NCBI RefSeq assembly: GCF_019974135.1
Contig: NZ_AP025017.1
Span: 2,604,001-2,668,000, forward strand
Source of the DNA: Actinomyces capricornis
GTDB taxonomy: Bacteria > Actinomycetota > Actinomycetes > Actinomycetales > Actinomycetaceae
Length of the DNA stretch: 64,000 nucleotides
Direction of reading: 5' to 3'
Below the pieces are notes generated by a model. It did not search any database and was not told the DNA's origin. It saw only the letters and a list, made by a program, of their open reading frames with translations. Below are positions 18,733 through 27,157 of this stretch, one piece after another. A program made the translations under genes and the position numbers. Position 1 is the stretch's first letter, and every line of letters begins with the position of its first letter.

Positions 18733-21549
18733 CTACTCGCTGAGGCGCTTGATGACGGTATGCGCGCTCGAGCCCGGCACCGGGGCGTAGACCACCACGT
18801 GGCTGCCGTCGTCGTCCATGTACAGGATCCGGTAGGGCAGCTCGATGAGGCCCAGGAGCGGATGGTTGATGGTCTCGGTGCCCTCATTGGCCAGGCGCTG
18901 GGGCGTGGTCTCCGACCACATGCGCCCGAAGTCCCGGCTGGCGGTCATGAGCGCGCCCACGGTGCTGATGACCTCGGGGTCGTCGGGGTGCTGCTCGGCC
19001 ATGAGGCTCAACTCGCTGATCGCCGTGGAGACCACGAGCGGCCAGTCCGGCCAGAACCCGCGGGCCGTCTCGCCTCCCACCAGGGCGAACTCCAGGAGGT
19101 TGACGTGCTGGCCGTGCCCGCCGCTCCACTGCAGGACCGGGGCGTACAGCTGCGAGCCACTGCGGTTGGCCGCCAGGATGCCCAGGGTGCGGCTGCGCAG
19201 CAGCGCGGGCATGTCGAAGGTCTCCAGGAACTGTGCCAGGGCGGGCTTGGGCGACTGGGCCCGCTGCTGGCCGGGTGCCGCCACCTGCTGACCAGTGATG
19301 GCCTGCTGCTGACCGGTGATGGCCGGATGCTGGCCGGTCGCCGCCTGCTGCTGGGCCGTCGGGGCGGGACCGACCGGCCCGACGGGTGAGGCCGCCGCCG
19401 GCGGGGATGCCTGGGCCGCGGGGAGGGCGGGGGCCGACTGGAGGGCGGGGGCCGACTGGAGGGCCTGAGGCGAGGGGAGCTGCTGGGCCTGCGCCGATGC
19501 GGGCAGGGCCTGGATCTGCTGGATCCCCTGGGGACCGGTCTGCTCGGGGGCCGTCGGGTAGCCGATGGGTGCAGTCGCGGAGGCCAGGGGCGCCGCCCCC
19601 GGGGCAGCAGCGCCCTGGGGGGACTGGGGCACTTGCGGCTGAGGGCCGGTCATGCCGGGCTCGCGGGCGTGGGCGAAGGCAGCGCGCAGCTCATCAGGCG
19701 CCATGCCCTGGGCCGGGACCCGCTCCATCTGAGCGGACTGGGCCGACTGTGCCGAGTAGGCGGACTGCGCTGAGTAGGCCGACTGCGCCGACGGCGTCGA
19801 GCGGGCTGAGGGGGCCGAGGAGCCGGGCGGCCCTGAGGGCCCGGATTGCTCCGGCGACCCAGCCGGACCGGGCCGGGCGAATCGGGCCGCAGGAGCGGTG
19901 GCGGGCGCCGCCGACGGCGTTGGACCGGGCTGGGGCTGGGCCGCCTGGAACTGGGCCGACGCGGCCGACGCGGCGCCTGCGGGTGCGGGCAGCGCGGGCG
20001 AGGGCCGTGCCGGGCCCGCCTGCGTCTCAGGCGCCTGCATGCCGGGCATCCGCGCAGGGCGGCCGGGATTCGAGACGGCGGCGGTTGCCGAGGGACGCAG
20101 ACCGGGCCAGCGGTCCGAGTGCTCCCAGACCTCCGGGGCCGCGGGCTGGTCCTGAGAGGCGACCCGCGGCTGGGATCCGGTGTGCTGCGCTGAGAGCGGC
20201 GCGGCGTGGACCGGCTGAGGCTGGACCTGCTGAGACTGGGCGGGCTGTGCCTGGTCGTTCTGGGCGGCGCTGGCGGGCCCGGGCTGGGAGATGGTAGGGA
20301 TCGCATCCCAGGTGCTGTGCTCCGCGGAGGACCCGGCCACCGGCTGGGGGAGCAGTGAGGCCGGATCGGGGGATGCCGGCAGGGCCTCCGGGGAGGGCGT
20401 GCGGGGCGGGAGCGCCGCAGGCGAGGCCTGCGGCTCCGATGAGGCCAGGGAGGACCACTGGCCGGTCTGGGCGGAGGGTGCGGACAGCGGCGCGGCCGAT
20501 GCGGCCGACAGGGGAGCGGCCGAGGGCGCGGACAGCGGTGCCGCCGAGGGCGCCGATAGCGGCGCCGACAAGGAGTCCGACGCCGGCGCGAGGGGCAGCG
20601 ACTCCGCGGAGCGGGCCGACAGCGGGGCGGTCAGGGGTGCGGACAGCGGATCGGAGGCCTCCGAGGCGGTCCCGGGCTGGGGGGAGGTCAGGGGCGCCGT
20701 CAGCGGCTCGGACCACGAGCCGGTCTGGGCCGATGCGGGGGAGGAGCCGGGCGGGGAGCCGATGCGGGAGGGGGCCGAGGCCGGTGCGGGCTGCTCGGGT
20801 ACGGAGCCGGTCTGCGTGGACGGCGTCGGCCGGCTCCCAGGCAGGTGACTGCCGTGATTCCCGGCTGCCTGAACTCCTGTTGCCGGGGTCCAGACGGCCT
20901 GTGGCCCGGTGGGCTGGGTCCGGGAGGACAGGGAGAAGGAGAAGGGGGCCTCGGCCTGCGCGGGCGCATCCGTGGAGGTGCCCGCCGGGGCCTCCGCCGA
21001 GACCGCCGGGACGACGGGGGACTGGCTGGTGGCGGGCACCGTGCCGTAGCCGATATCCCGGGTGGCCTGAGCCGGCTGCTCCGGGATCGCGGTCACCGGC
21101 GCCGATGCGGCCACCGCCCCCTGCTCGGGTGCCGAGCCGGGGGAGGCATCCAGGCCCGGGGAGGCGGAGTCGGTTGCGGCCGAGGCCCGGTGCCGTCCGG
21201 TGGCCTGGGCCGATGCGGCAGGAGCGTCTGGCCTGACCTCATAGACATCGCGCAGCCGCGTCGCCAGCTCCTGGCGGTATTCGCCCTCAAGATGGAGGGC
21301 GCGGGCGATCCGGTCCTCCAGCTCGGCCGGGATCGGTGTCTCCAGGAGCCCACGCTCAAGATCGGCGTAGTAGTCCGTGTCGACCCCGAGCACGGCGGCG
21401 AGCTCGTCGCGTCGGATACTGGGCACGCGCCGCGGAGAGCTGCTATGGGCCAGGCCTGCCGCGGCCGGGGAGGTCCCTTTGCGGCAGTCCACAAGAAAAC
21501 TGTACAAACTGGCCCGTGCTTTGACCTTGTCGTACATGACGACCACCAT
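18733..21549 (-). CDS. Giant HTH regulator with MmyB-type C-terminal domain
   Basis: 938 residues. The N-terminus (about 5-100) is an XRE-type helix-turn-helix with the RRVPSIRRDELAAVLGVDTDYYADLERG pattern of MmyB regulators. The C-terminus (about 767-938) has the MmyB ligand-binding pattern (TLGILAANRSGSQLYAPVL, WPDWPLVVSTAISEL, NHPLLGLIELPYRILYMDDDG). Between them lie about 650 residues rich in Ala, Pro, Ser and Gln, with short repeats such as SAPLSAPSAAP. Normal family members are near 280 residues because the two domains adjoin. ATG at 21549 is chosen for GGAG six nt upstream. The bound ligand and target genes are unknown. Convergent with rsmE. Confidence 0.85.
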   Translation of the reverse strand: MVVVMYDKVKARASLYSFLVDCRKGTSPAAAGLAHSSSPRRVPSIRRDELAAVLGVDTDYYADLERGLLETPIPAELEDRIARALHLEGEYRQELATRLRDVYEVRPDAPAASAQATGRHRASAATDSASPGLDASPGSAPEQGAVAASAPVTAIPEQPAQATRDIGYGTVPATSQSPVVPAVSAEAPAGTSTDAPAQAEAPFSFSLSSRTQPTGPQAVWTPATGVQAAGNHGSHLPGSRPTPSTQTGSVPEQPAPASAPSRIGSPPGSSPASAQTGSWSEPLTAPLTSPQPGTASEASDPLSAPLTAPLSARSAESLPLAPASDSLSAPLSAPSAAPLSAPSAAPLSAASAAPLSAPSAQTGQWSSLASSEPQASPAALPPRTPSPEALPASPDPASLLPQPVAGSSAEHSTWDAIPTISQPGPASAAQNDQAQPAQSQQVQPQPVHAAPLSAQHTGSQPRVASQDQPAAPEVWEHSDRWPGLRPSATAAVSNPGRPARMPGMQAPETQAGPARPSPALPAPAGAASAASAQFQAAQPQPGPTPSAAPATAPAARFARPGPAGSPEQSGPSGPPGSSAPSARSTPSAQSAYSAQSAYSAQSAQSAQMERVPAQGMAPDELRAAFAHAREPGMTGPQPQVPQSPQGAAAPGAAPLASATAPIGYPTAPEQTGPQGIQQIQALPASAQAQQLPSPQALQSAPALQSAPALPAAQASPPAAASPVGPVGPAPTAQQQAATGQHPAITGQQQAITGQQVAAPGQQRAQSPKPALAQFLETFDMPALLRSRTLGILAANRSGSQLYAPVLQWSGGHGQHVNLLEFALVGGETARGFWPDWPLVVSTAISELSLMAEQHPDDPEVISTVGALMTASRDFGRMWSETTPQRLANEGTETINHPLLGLIELPYRILYMDDDGSHVVVYAPVPGSSAHTVIKRLSE

Positions 21550-22163
21550 AAGTGCTCCCAGGCCCCGGGGGATAGGTTTCGGCCCCTGGCGTGCACGTCC
21601 GCTCAGTGAGCATGGCCCCGCCGGCCCGCCACGGCACCCGGCACGCCGCTGTGATCGACCTGTGATATCCGTGGGATCACACAAGAAAACTGCTGAGCCG
21701 GCTCGGGTGCCCTCGTCCTGGTAGGGGCGTGAGGCGGGTGTGCTGCGAGTTCCCGCCATCACGAGGTAGGACCTTGGTCCCGTGGTGTGGCGGGCGACGC
21801 ATGCCTCAGCCGGACGGTGCGCGCGGACGGAGGCGGGTGGCTGTGGGTGAAGGGCTGTGGGGTGAAGGGCTGTGAGCGGCCCGCGGAGCGCCTCATGACC
21901 GAGCGGGGCGGGCGGTGGCAGAGTCGGGGTCTCCGGTGGCGTGGATGCCCGACGGTGTGCGGGCGGCCGGAGCGATGCGGTGGCGGTGGGCGGCCGGCGT
22001 CGGATCGTGCAAGCAGACGAGGAAATGAGGTGCGGAAGGTGTCAGGAGCGGTCAGGCGGTGCGGGGTCGGGATGCAGCGCCGGTGGTGGCGGGGCGGAGC
22101 TGGAGGGGGCCTCCGTGCGGTGTGCGGTGCTGGTGATGCGGCCGGCGCGGTGCGGGCCCTGGT
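21550..22163. other. Intergenic region upstream of the MmyB-type and TetR genes
   Basis: About 600 bp with no convincing gene. It holds an inverted repeat TGTGAT (21661-21666) and ATCACA (21676-21681), a 13-bp sequence at 21680-21692 that recurs inside the MmyB-type coding region at 21490-21502, and a tandem GGTGAAGGGCTGTG doublet near 21845-21873. The reading frames here are long only because of high GC. Confidence 0.5.
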
Positions 22164-22796
22164 GTGGGGGCGCCGGTGAGCCCCCGCGGCCGGCGCCCGG
22201 CCGGCGCCCCCGACGCGCGCCAGGCCATCCTGGACTCGGCCCGCACCGCCTTCGCGCGGGATGGCTACCGGGCCTCCCTGCGGGCGGTGGCGCGCGAGGC
22301 CGGTGTGGACCCCGCCCTGGTCCACCACTACTTCAAGGACCGCTCCGCCCTGTTCCTGGAGGCGGTGGTGGTCAATGAGGCGGGCGCGCGCCTGGATATC
22401 CACGAGCGCCTGGCCGACGTCGTCGCCCTGCCCGATGACGAGCTCGGCGAGGGGATCGTGCGCGCCTTCGTCTCCCTGTGGGACGGAGTGGGCGGCGAGC
22501 GCTTCGCCGCGGTGCTGCGCGCGGCGGTCGAGGCGGACGAGACCCTGGGGGCCTTCCGGGAGTTCCTGGCCGAGGGGGTGCTCTCGGTGCTCGCGCAGCG
22601 CCTGAGCGGTGACCGCCCCCGGCTGCGGGCCCAGCTCATCTCCAGCCAGCTGCTCGGGCTGGGCCTGACGCGCTGGGTGGCGCGCATGGATGAGCTCGGC
22701 CCGCTGGGCCTGGAGGAGGTGGTCGCCGTCGTGGGGCCCACCATCCAGCGCTACGCGGTGGGCGACCTTCCCGCGCTCTCACCGCCCCGGACCTGA
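22164..22796 (+). CDS. TetR family transcriptional regulator
   Basis: 210 residues. The N-terminal helix-turn-helix is typical: ILDSARTAFARDGYRASLRAVAREAGVDPALVHHYFKDRSALF, at about 22-65. The C-terminal ligand domain is helical with no recognisable specificity. It precedes an ABC exporter operon read in the same direction, and a perfect 16-bp palindrome sits on the exporter's start, so it most likely represses that operon. GTG at 22164 is used; GTG at 22176 is an alternative. Confidence 0.9.
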   Translation: MGAPVSPRGRRPAGAPDARQAILDSARTAFARDGYRASLRAVAREAGVDPALVHHYFKDRSALFLEAVVVNEAGARLDIHERLADVVALPDDELGEGIVRAFVSLWDGVGGERFAAVLRAAVEADETLGAFREFLAEGVLSVLAQRLSGDRPRLRAQLISSQLLGLGLTRWVARMDELGPLGLEEVVAVVGPTIQRYAVGDLPALSPPRT

Positions 22797-22825
22797 CCGG
22801 CCCGGGCTGGTCCCTCGATATGCCC

Positions 22826-22868
22826 TGGACGTGGAGCGTGACACCCTCTATATTCATCACATGATGAA
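22826..22868 (+). promoter_or_regulatory. Exporter promoter with palindromic operator
   Basis: TGGACG (22826-22831), 17 nt, then TATATT (22849-22854) form a good promoter. The perfect palindrome TTCATCACATGATGAA (22853-22868) overlaps the -10 end, the expected transcription start and the first codons of the ABC gene. This is an ideal site for a dimeric TetR repressor. Confidence 0.65.
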
Positions 22869-23679
22869 AAACGAGATGGGAGGAGCGCCTGCCGGCTCCG
22901 CCTGCCCCGGGGCCGGCGGCTGCCGGGGCATCGTGGCGCAGGCCGCCGTCGAGGCCGAGGGGCTCACGGTCAGCCGTGGGGGGAGCGAGATCCTGCACGG
23001 CCTGGATCTGGCGATCCGGCCGGGAACGATCACAGGGCTGCTGGGTCCCTCGGGCTGCGGCAAGACCACGCTCATGCGCACGCTGGTGGGCGTCCAGCGC
23101 TACTCGGGGCGGGCGCGGGTCCTGGGGCACGCCCCCGGGGCCCGTGCCGCGCGCGGGCGCATCGGCTATGTCACCCAGGACCTCGCGGTCTACAAGGACC
23201 TCACCGCGCGCCAGAACATCAGCTACTTCGCGGCCCTGGCGGGGGATCGCGCCCGCGGCGTCGAGGAGGTCCTGGCGGAGGTGGGGCTGGAGGCGATCGC
23301 CGACCGGCCCGTGACCAGCTACTCCGGCGGGCAGGCCGGGCGCGTGAGCCTGGCCTGCGCCCTGGTGGCCAATCCCGACCTGCTGGTCATGGATGAGCCG
23401 ACCGTCGGCCTGGATCCGGTGACCCGCGAGGACCTGTGGGCCGCCTTCCGCGCCATGGCCCGGGCCGGGGCGGCCCTCCTGGTCTCCAGCCACGTCATGG
23501 ATGAGGCCTTCCGCTGCGACCAGGTGCTCCTCATGCGCCAGGGGCGCATCCTGGCAGCCACCACGGCCCAGGACCTCCTGGCCAGCACCGGCCAGGAGAC
23601 GATCGACGCCGCCTTCCTCGCCGTCATCCGGCAGTCCGGTGCTGGACAGGAGAACAAGGATCAGGAGGAGGGCCGATGA
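22861..23679 (+). CDS. ABC transporter ATP-binding protein (drug-type exporter)
   Basis: 272 residues. Walker A GPSGCGKTT near 61-69, signature SGGQAGR, Walker B LLVMDEPT and the switch His in VSSHVMDEA are all present. The Q-loop Gln is in YVTQDLAVYKDL. Of the ABC-2 (DrrA-like) exporter class. ATG at 22861 follows the -10 by 6 nt and has no Shine-Dalgarno, so a leaderless mRNA is expected. It overlaps the permease by 4 nt (ATGA). The preceding TetR gene suggests substrate-inducible efflux. Confidence 0.9.
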   Translation: MMKNEMGGAPAGSACPGAGGCRGIVAQAAVEAEGLTVSRGGSEILHGLDLAIRPGTITGLLGPSGCGKTTLMRTLVGVQRYSGRARVLGHAPGARAARGRIGYVTQDLAVYKDLTARQNISYFAALAGDRARGVEEVLAEVGLEAIADRPVTSYSGGQAGRVSLACALVANPDLLVMDEPTVGLDPVTREDLWAAFRAMARAGAALLVSSHVMDEAFRCDQVLLMRQGRILAATTAQDLLASTGQETIDAAFLAVIRQSGAGQENKDQEEGR

Positions 23680-24428
23680 GGCTGAGCCTGCGCACCTACC
23701 TGGCCACGACCGGCCGCATCCTGGCCCAGCTGCGGGCCGACCGCCGCACCGTGGGCCTCATCGCGGTGGTGCCCGCCCTGCTGCTGACCCTGCTGTACTT
23801 CGTCTACCACGACTACCCGGGGGCCGACCTGCTGTTCAACCGGATCGCGGTCTCGATGATGGCGATTCTGCCCATGGTGGTGATGTTCCTGGTCACCAGC
23901 GTGGCCATGCTGCGCGAGCGCACGGGCGGCACCCTGGAGCGGCTGTGGACCACCCCCGCGCACCGCACCGACCTGCTCTTCGGCTACGCCACCGCCTTCG
24001 CCCTGACCGCGGTGGGCCAGTCCCTCATCCTGTGCGCCGTGGCGGCCTGGGGGCTGGAGGTGCGCATCGAGGCCGCCTGGGGCTGGGTGGTGCTCAGCTC
24101 CCTGATCAACGCCCTGGTGGGCGTGTCCCTGGGGCTGGTGGTCTCGGCCTTCGCCCGCACCGAGTTCCAGGCCGTGCAGTTCATGCCGGTGGTCATCGCG
24201 CCCCAGCTGTTCCTGTGCGGGCTGCTGGTGCCCCGCGACCAGCTGCCGCGGGCCCTGGAGGTGATCAGCGACGTGCTGCCCATGAGCTGGTCGGTGGACG
24301 CCGTGGGCCAGCTGACCGCCCACGCCGAGGTCACCGGCGACTACCTGCGGAACCTGGCCTGCCTGGTGTGCCTCGCCCTGGTGGTGCTGGCTGTGGCGGC
24401 CATGACGATCCCGCGCCGGACCCGCTGA
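23676..24428 (+). CDS. ABC-2 type transporter permease
   Basis: 250 residues with six membrane segments (about 26-44, 55-78, 105-130, 138-162, 170-188, 225-245). The family pattern MLRERTGGTLERLWTTP in the first cytoplasmic loop and the late FMPVVIAPQLFLCGLLVPRDQLP are typical of ABC-2 drug or polyketide exporters. It pairs with the preceding ATPase through an ATGA overlap and would form a homodimeric channel. The substrate is not predictable. Confidence 0.9.
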   Translation: MRLSLRTYLATTGRILAQLRADRRTVGLIAVVPALLLTLLYFVYHDYPGADLLFNRIAVSMMAILPMVVMFLVTSVAMLRERTGGTLERLWTTPAHRTDLLFGYATAFALTAVGQSLILCAVAAWGLEVRIEAAWGWVVLSSLINALVGVSLGLVVSAFARTEFQAVQFMPVVIAPQLFLCGLLVPRDQLPRALEVISDVLPMSWSVDAVGQLTAHAEVTGDYLRNLACLVCLALVVLAVAAMTIPRRTR

Positions 24429-24492
24429 GACCGACCTGCTTCTCCGGTCCCGCCCCGCCGTCCCGGCCGCGTCGTGGGCTTAGGGTGTCCTT

Positions 24493-25365
24493 ATGTGGAT
24501 GCTCTTCGCCTGCGGCGCAGCCTTCTTCGCCGGGGTGACGGCCGTGCTGGCCAAAGCCGGGATCCGGCACACGGACTCCACGGTGGCCACGGCGCTGCGC
24601 ACTCCGGTGGTGCTGGCGGGGGCCTGGGCGATGGTGCTGCTGGTGGGCTCGCAGGACTCGCTGGGACGGGCCGATGCGCGCAGCCTGGTGCTGCTGGTGC
24701 TCTCGGGCCTGGCCACGGGCGCCTCCTGGCTGTGCTACTTCCGGGCGCTCCAGCTGGGGGAGGTCTCCAAGGTGGTGCCGATCGACAAGATGAGCACCGT
24801 GATGACCGTGCTGCTCGCCGTGGTGCTGCTGGGGGAGGGGCTGAGCCCGGCCGGCGGCGCGGGCGTGGCGCTCATGACGGCCGGCACCCTGCTCATGCTG
24901 GAGCGCGACGATCTGCGGGCCCTGCCCCACGCGCTGCGCGGCGGCGGGGGCTGGCTGGTCTACGCCCTGGGGTCGGCGGTCTTCGCGGCCCTGACGGCGG
25001 TGCTGGGCAAGGCCGGCATCGTGGGGGTGGAGCCGAGCCTGGGCACCGCGGTGCGCACCGCGGTGGTGCTGGTGATGGCCTGGGCGCTGGTCCTGGCAAC
25101 GGGCAAGTGGGGGGAGGTCAGGCGGGTGCCGCGCGGCGAGCTGGGCTGGGTGCTGGCCTCGGGGGCGGCCACGGCGGCCTCCTGGCTGTGCTTCTACCGC
25201 GCCCTGCAGGAGGGCCCGGCGAGCGTCGTGGTGCCGATCGACCGCTTGAGCGTGCTGGTGACAGTCGCCTTCTCCGCCCTCGTGCTGCACGAGCCCGTGG
25301 GCCGGCGCTACCTGGTGGGCCTGGCCCTGCTCGTGGCCGGGACCCTGGCGCTGGTGGCCGCCTGA
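24493..25365 (+). CDS. EamA/DMT family transporter
   Basis: 290 residues, ten membrane segments arranged as two homologous EamA halves. Each half contains AVLAKAGI or AVLGKAGI near its start and a SWLCYFRAL or SWLCFYRAL stretch, with PID motifs (VVPIDKMS and VVPIDRLS). Members export metabolites or amino acids; the substrate is unknown. ATG at 24493 is exactly 6 nt after TAGGGT, which indicates its own leaderless promoter rather than read-through from the ABC operon. Confidence 0.88.
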   Translation: MWMLFACGAAFFAGVTAVLAKAGIRHTDSTVATALRTPVVLAGAWAMVLLVGSQDSLGRADARSLVLLVLSGLATGASWLCYFRALQLGEVSKVVPIDKMSTVMTVLLAVVLLGEGLSPAGGAGVALMTAGTLLMLERDDLRALPHALRGGGGWLVYALGSAVFAALTAVLGKAGIVGVEPSLGTAVRTAVVLVMAWALVLATGKWGEVRRVPRGELGWVLASGAATAASWLCFYRALQEGPASVVVPIDRLSVLVTVAFSALVLHEPVGRRYLVGLALLVAGTLALVAA

Positions 25366-25384
25366 GCCCCGCACCGCCCCCGTG

Positions 25385-25463
25385 GCACATCTTCAACGCC
25401 GGCCCCGACCGCATCATGCGGAAAAGTCGCAGTCCGCTGCTCCGCGGGCCTCTGAAGATGTGC
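25385..25463. repeat. Inverted repeat between the EamA gene and phoH
   Basis: GCACATCTTCA (25385-25395) and TGAAGATGTGC (25453-25463) are perfect 11-bp arms around a 57-nt centre. The arms are AT-rich for this genome. It may end transcription from the EamA gene. The centre (25415-25428) shares 14 bases in inverse orientation with CRISPR leader 1 (2235-2248). Confidence 0.5.
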
Positions 25464-25499
25464 AGCAGGAGCGCTGCCCGGCCCGCTAGGATCGGCTCG

Positions 25500-26702
25500 A
25501 TGACCAACGCGCCCATCGACCCAGGAGCGCCGTCCCCGACGCCGCAGACCACCTCCAGCCCCGCGCGGGATGCCGCCCGCGTGCCCGACGCGCCCGCCGA
25601 CCCGGCCACCGGCGGGGCCGACCGGGTCGTGCGCACCCTCTCCCTGCCCGCGGACCTGGCCCCCGTGGCCTTCCTGGGGGCCCGCGACGAGGTGCTGCGC
25701 GCCATCGAGAAGGGCTTCCCCGACCTCGACATCCACGTGCGCGGCACCTCCGTGACCGTCACCGGCCCCGCCGAGCGCGTCGAGACCGTCATCGTCCTCA
25801 TCTCCGAGCTCATCGACGTCGCCCGCACCGGCGCGCCGCTGACCGCCGACGCCGTGGAGCGGGCCATCGGCCTGCTGGAGGCGGCCACCCGCCCCACCGA
25901 GGTCCTCACCGAGGGCATCCTCACCTCCCACGGGCGCACCGTGCGGCCCAAGTCCCTGGGGCAGAAGGCCTACACCGACGCCATCGACCAGGCCACCATC
26001 ACCTTCGGCATCGGCCCGGCCGGCACCGGAAAGACCTACCTGGCCATGGCCAAGGCCATCGATGCCCTGGCCCGCAAGCGGGTCTCGCGCATCATCCTCA
26101 CCCGCCCCGCCGTCGAGGCCGGCGAGAACCTGGGCTTCCTGCCCGGCTCCCTGACCGACAAGATCGACCCCTACCTGCGCCCCCTCTACGACGCCCTGCA
26201 CGACATGCTCGAGCCCGAGGCCCTGCCCCGGCTCATGGCCGCCGGGACCATCGAGGTCGCCCCCCTGGCCTACATGCGCGGGCGCACCCTCAACGACGCC
26301 TTCGTCATCCTCGATGAGGCCCAGAACACCACCCCCGAGCAGATGAAGATGTTCCTCACCCGCCTGGGCTTCGGCTCCACCATGGTGGTCACCGGGGACA
26401 CCACCCAGGTGGACCTGCCCGGCGGGCGCCCCAGCGGACTGGTCACCGTCCAGCGCATCCTCCAGGGCGTGGAGGGCATCGCCTTCTGCGAGCTGGGCAG
26501 CGCCGATGTCGTGCGCCACCGCCTGGTGGGCCGCATCATCGAGGCCTACGCCCAGGACGAGGCCCAGCGCGCGGCTCAGGAGGCCCAGCGCGCCGCCCGC
26601 GCCGGCAGGGCCCGCCCCGAGCGCTCGGGGCACCGCCCCCGGGCCCGCACCACCGCGGGCCCGCGCCCCTCCACCCACCGCAGCGACAGGAGCCGCGCAT
26701 GA
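25500..26702 (+). CDS. phoH: PhoH-like ATPase
   Basis: 400 residues. N-terminal KH-like part, then a P-loop [10 protein letters not shown] near residues 177-186 and Walker B VILDEAQN, with the typical [10 protein letters not shown] segment. PhoH proteins are RNA-associated ATPases; linkage to ybeY is conserved and points to rRNA maturation or RNA quality control. The first 40 residues and the last 60 (Arg/Ala-rich) are disordered extensions. ATG at 25500 lies 7 nt after TAGGAT. ATGA overlap with ybeY. Confidence 0.93.
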   Translation: MTNAPIDPGAPSPTPQTTSSPARDAARVPDAPADPATGGADRVVRTLSLPADLAPVAFLGARDEVLRAIEKGFPDLDIHVRGTSVTVTGPAERVETVIVLISELIDVARTGAPLTADAVERAIGLLEAATRPTEVLTEGILTSHGRTVRPKSLGQKAYTDAIDQATITFGIGPAGTGKTYLAMAKAIDALARKRVSRIILTRPAVEAGENLGFLPGSLTDKIDPYLRPLYDALHDMLEPEALPRLMAAGTIEVAPLAYMRGRTLNDAFVILDEAQNTTPEQMKMFLTRLGFGSTMVVTGDTTQVDLPGGRPSGLVTVQRILQGVEGIAFCELGSADVVRHRLVGRIIEAYAQDEAQRAAQEAQRAARAGRARPERSGHRPRARTTAGPRPSTHRSDRSRA

Positions 26703-27157
26703 CCACCGAGGTCAACAACGAGACATCCGTGCACATCGACGCCGCGGAGTTCACCGCCCTGGCCGACCACGTGCTGCGCGCCATGCACGTCAACCCCGCC
26801 GCCGAGCTCAACATCCTGTTCATCGACCCCGAGCCCATGGCCGAGCTCCACATGCGCTGGCTGGACCTGCCCGGCCCCACCGATGTCATGAGCTTCCCCA
26901 TGGACGAGCTGCGCCCCGGTGCCCCCGGCGCCCAGACGCCCGCCGGCACCCTGGGCGATATCGTGCTGTGCCCGCAGGTGGCCGCCGAGCAGGCCCTCAA
27001 GGCGGGCCACTCCGCGGTGGAGGAGATGCTGCTGCTGACCACCCACGGCATCCTCCACCTCCTGGGCTTCGACCACGCCGAGCCCGAGGAGCGCAAGGAG
27101 ATGTTCGACCTCCAGCGCAAGCTGCTCCTGACCTTCCTGGCGGAGCGGCGCGCGTGA
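26699..27157 (+). CDS. ybeY: Endoribonuclease YbeY
   Basis: 152-residue zinc-dependent rRNA maturation factor. The metal motif [11 protein letters not shown] (three His) is near residues 118-128, and [11 protein letters not shown] lies upstream, both diagnostic. Involved in 16S rRNA 3' processing and ribosome quality control. It is locked between phoH and the CorC-type gene by 4-nt overlaps, so the three are co-translated. Confidence 0.96.
   Translation: MTTEVNNETSVHIDAAEFTALADHVLRAMHVNPAAELNILFIDPEPMAELHMRWLDLPGPTDVMSFPMDELRPGAPGAQTPAGTLGDIVLCPQVAAEQALKAGHSAVEEMLLLTTHGILHLLGFDHAEPEERKEMFDLQRKLLLTFLAERRA

Noticed and set aside
21661-21681. CRP/GlxR site TGTGAT...ATCACA upstream of the MmyB-type gene
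   Set aside because: The half-sites are separated by 11 bases between TGTGA and TCACA instead of the 6 required for CRP-type sites.
21787-22179. Plus-strand 130-residue frame before the TetR gene
   Set aside because: Trp/Arg/Gly-rich composition and tandem nucleotide repeats; no ribosome site.
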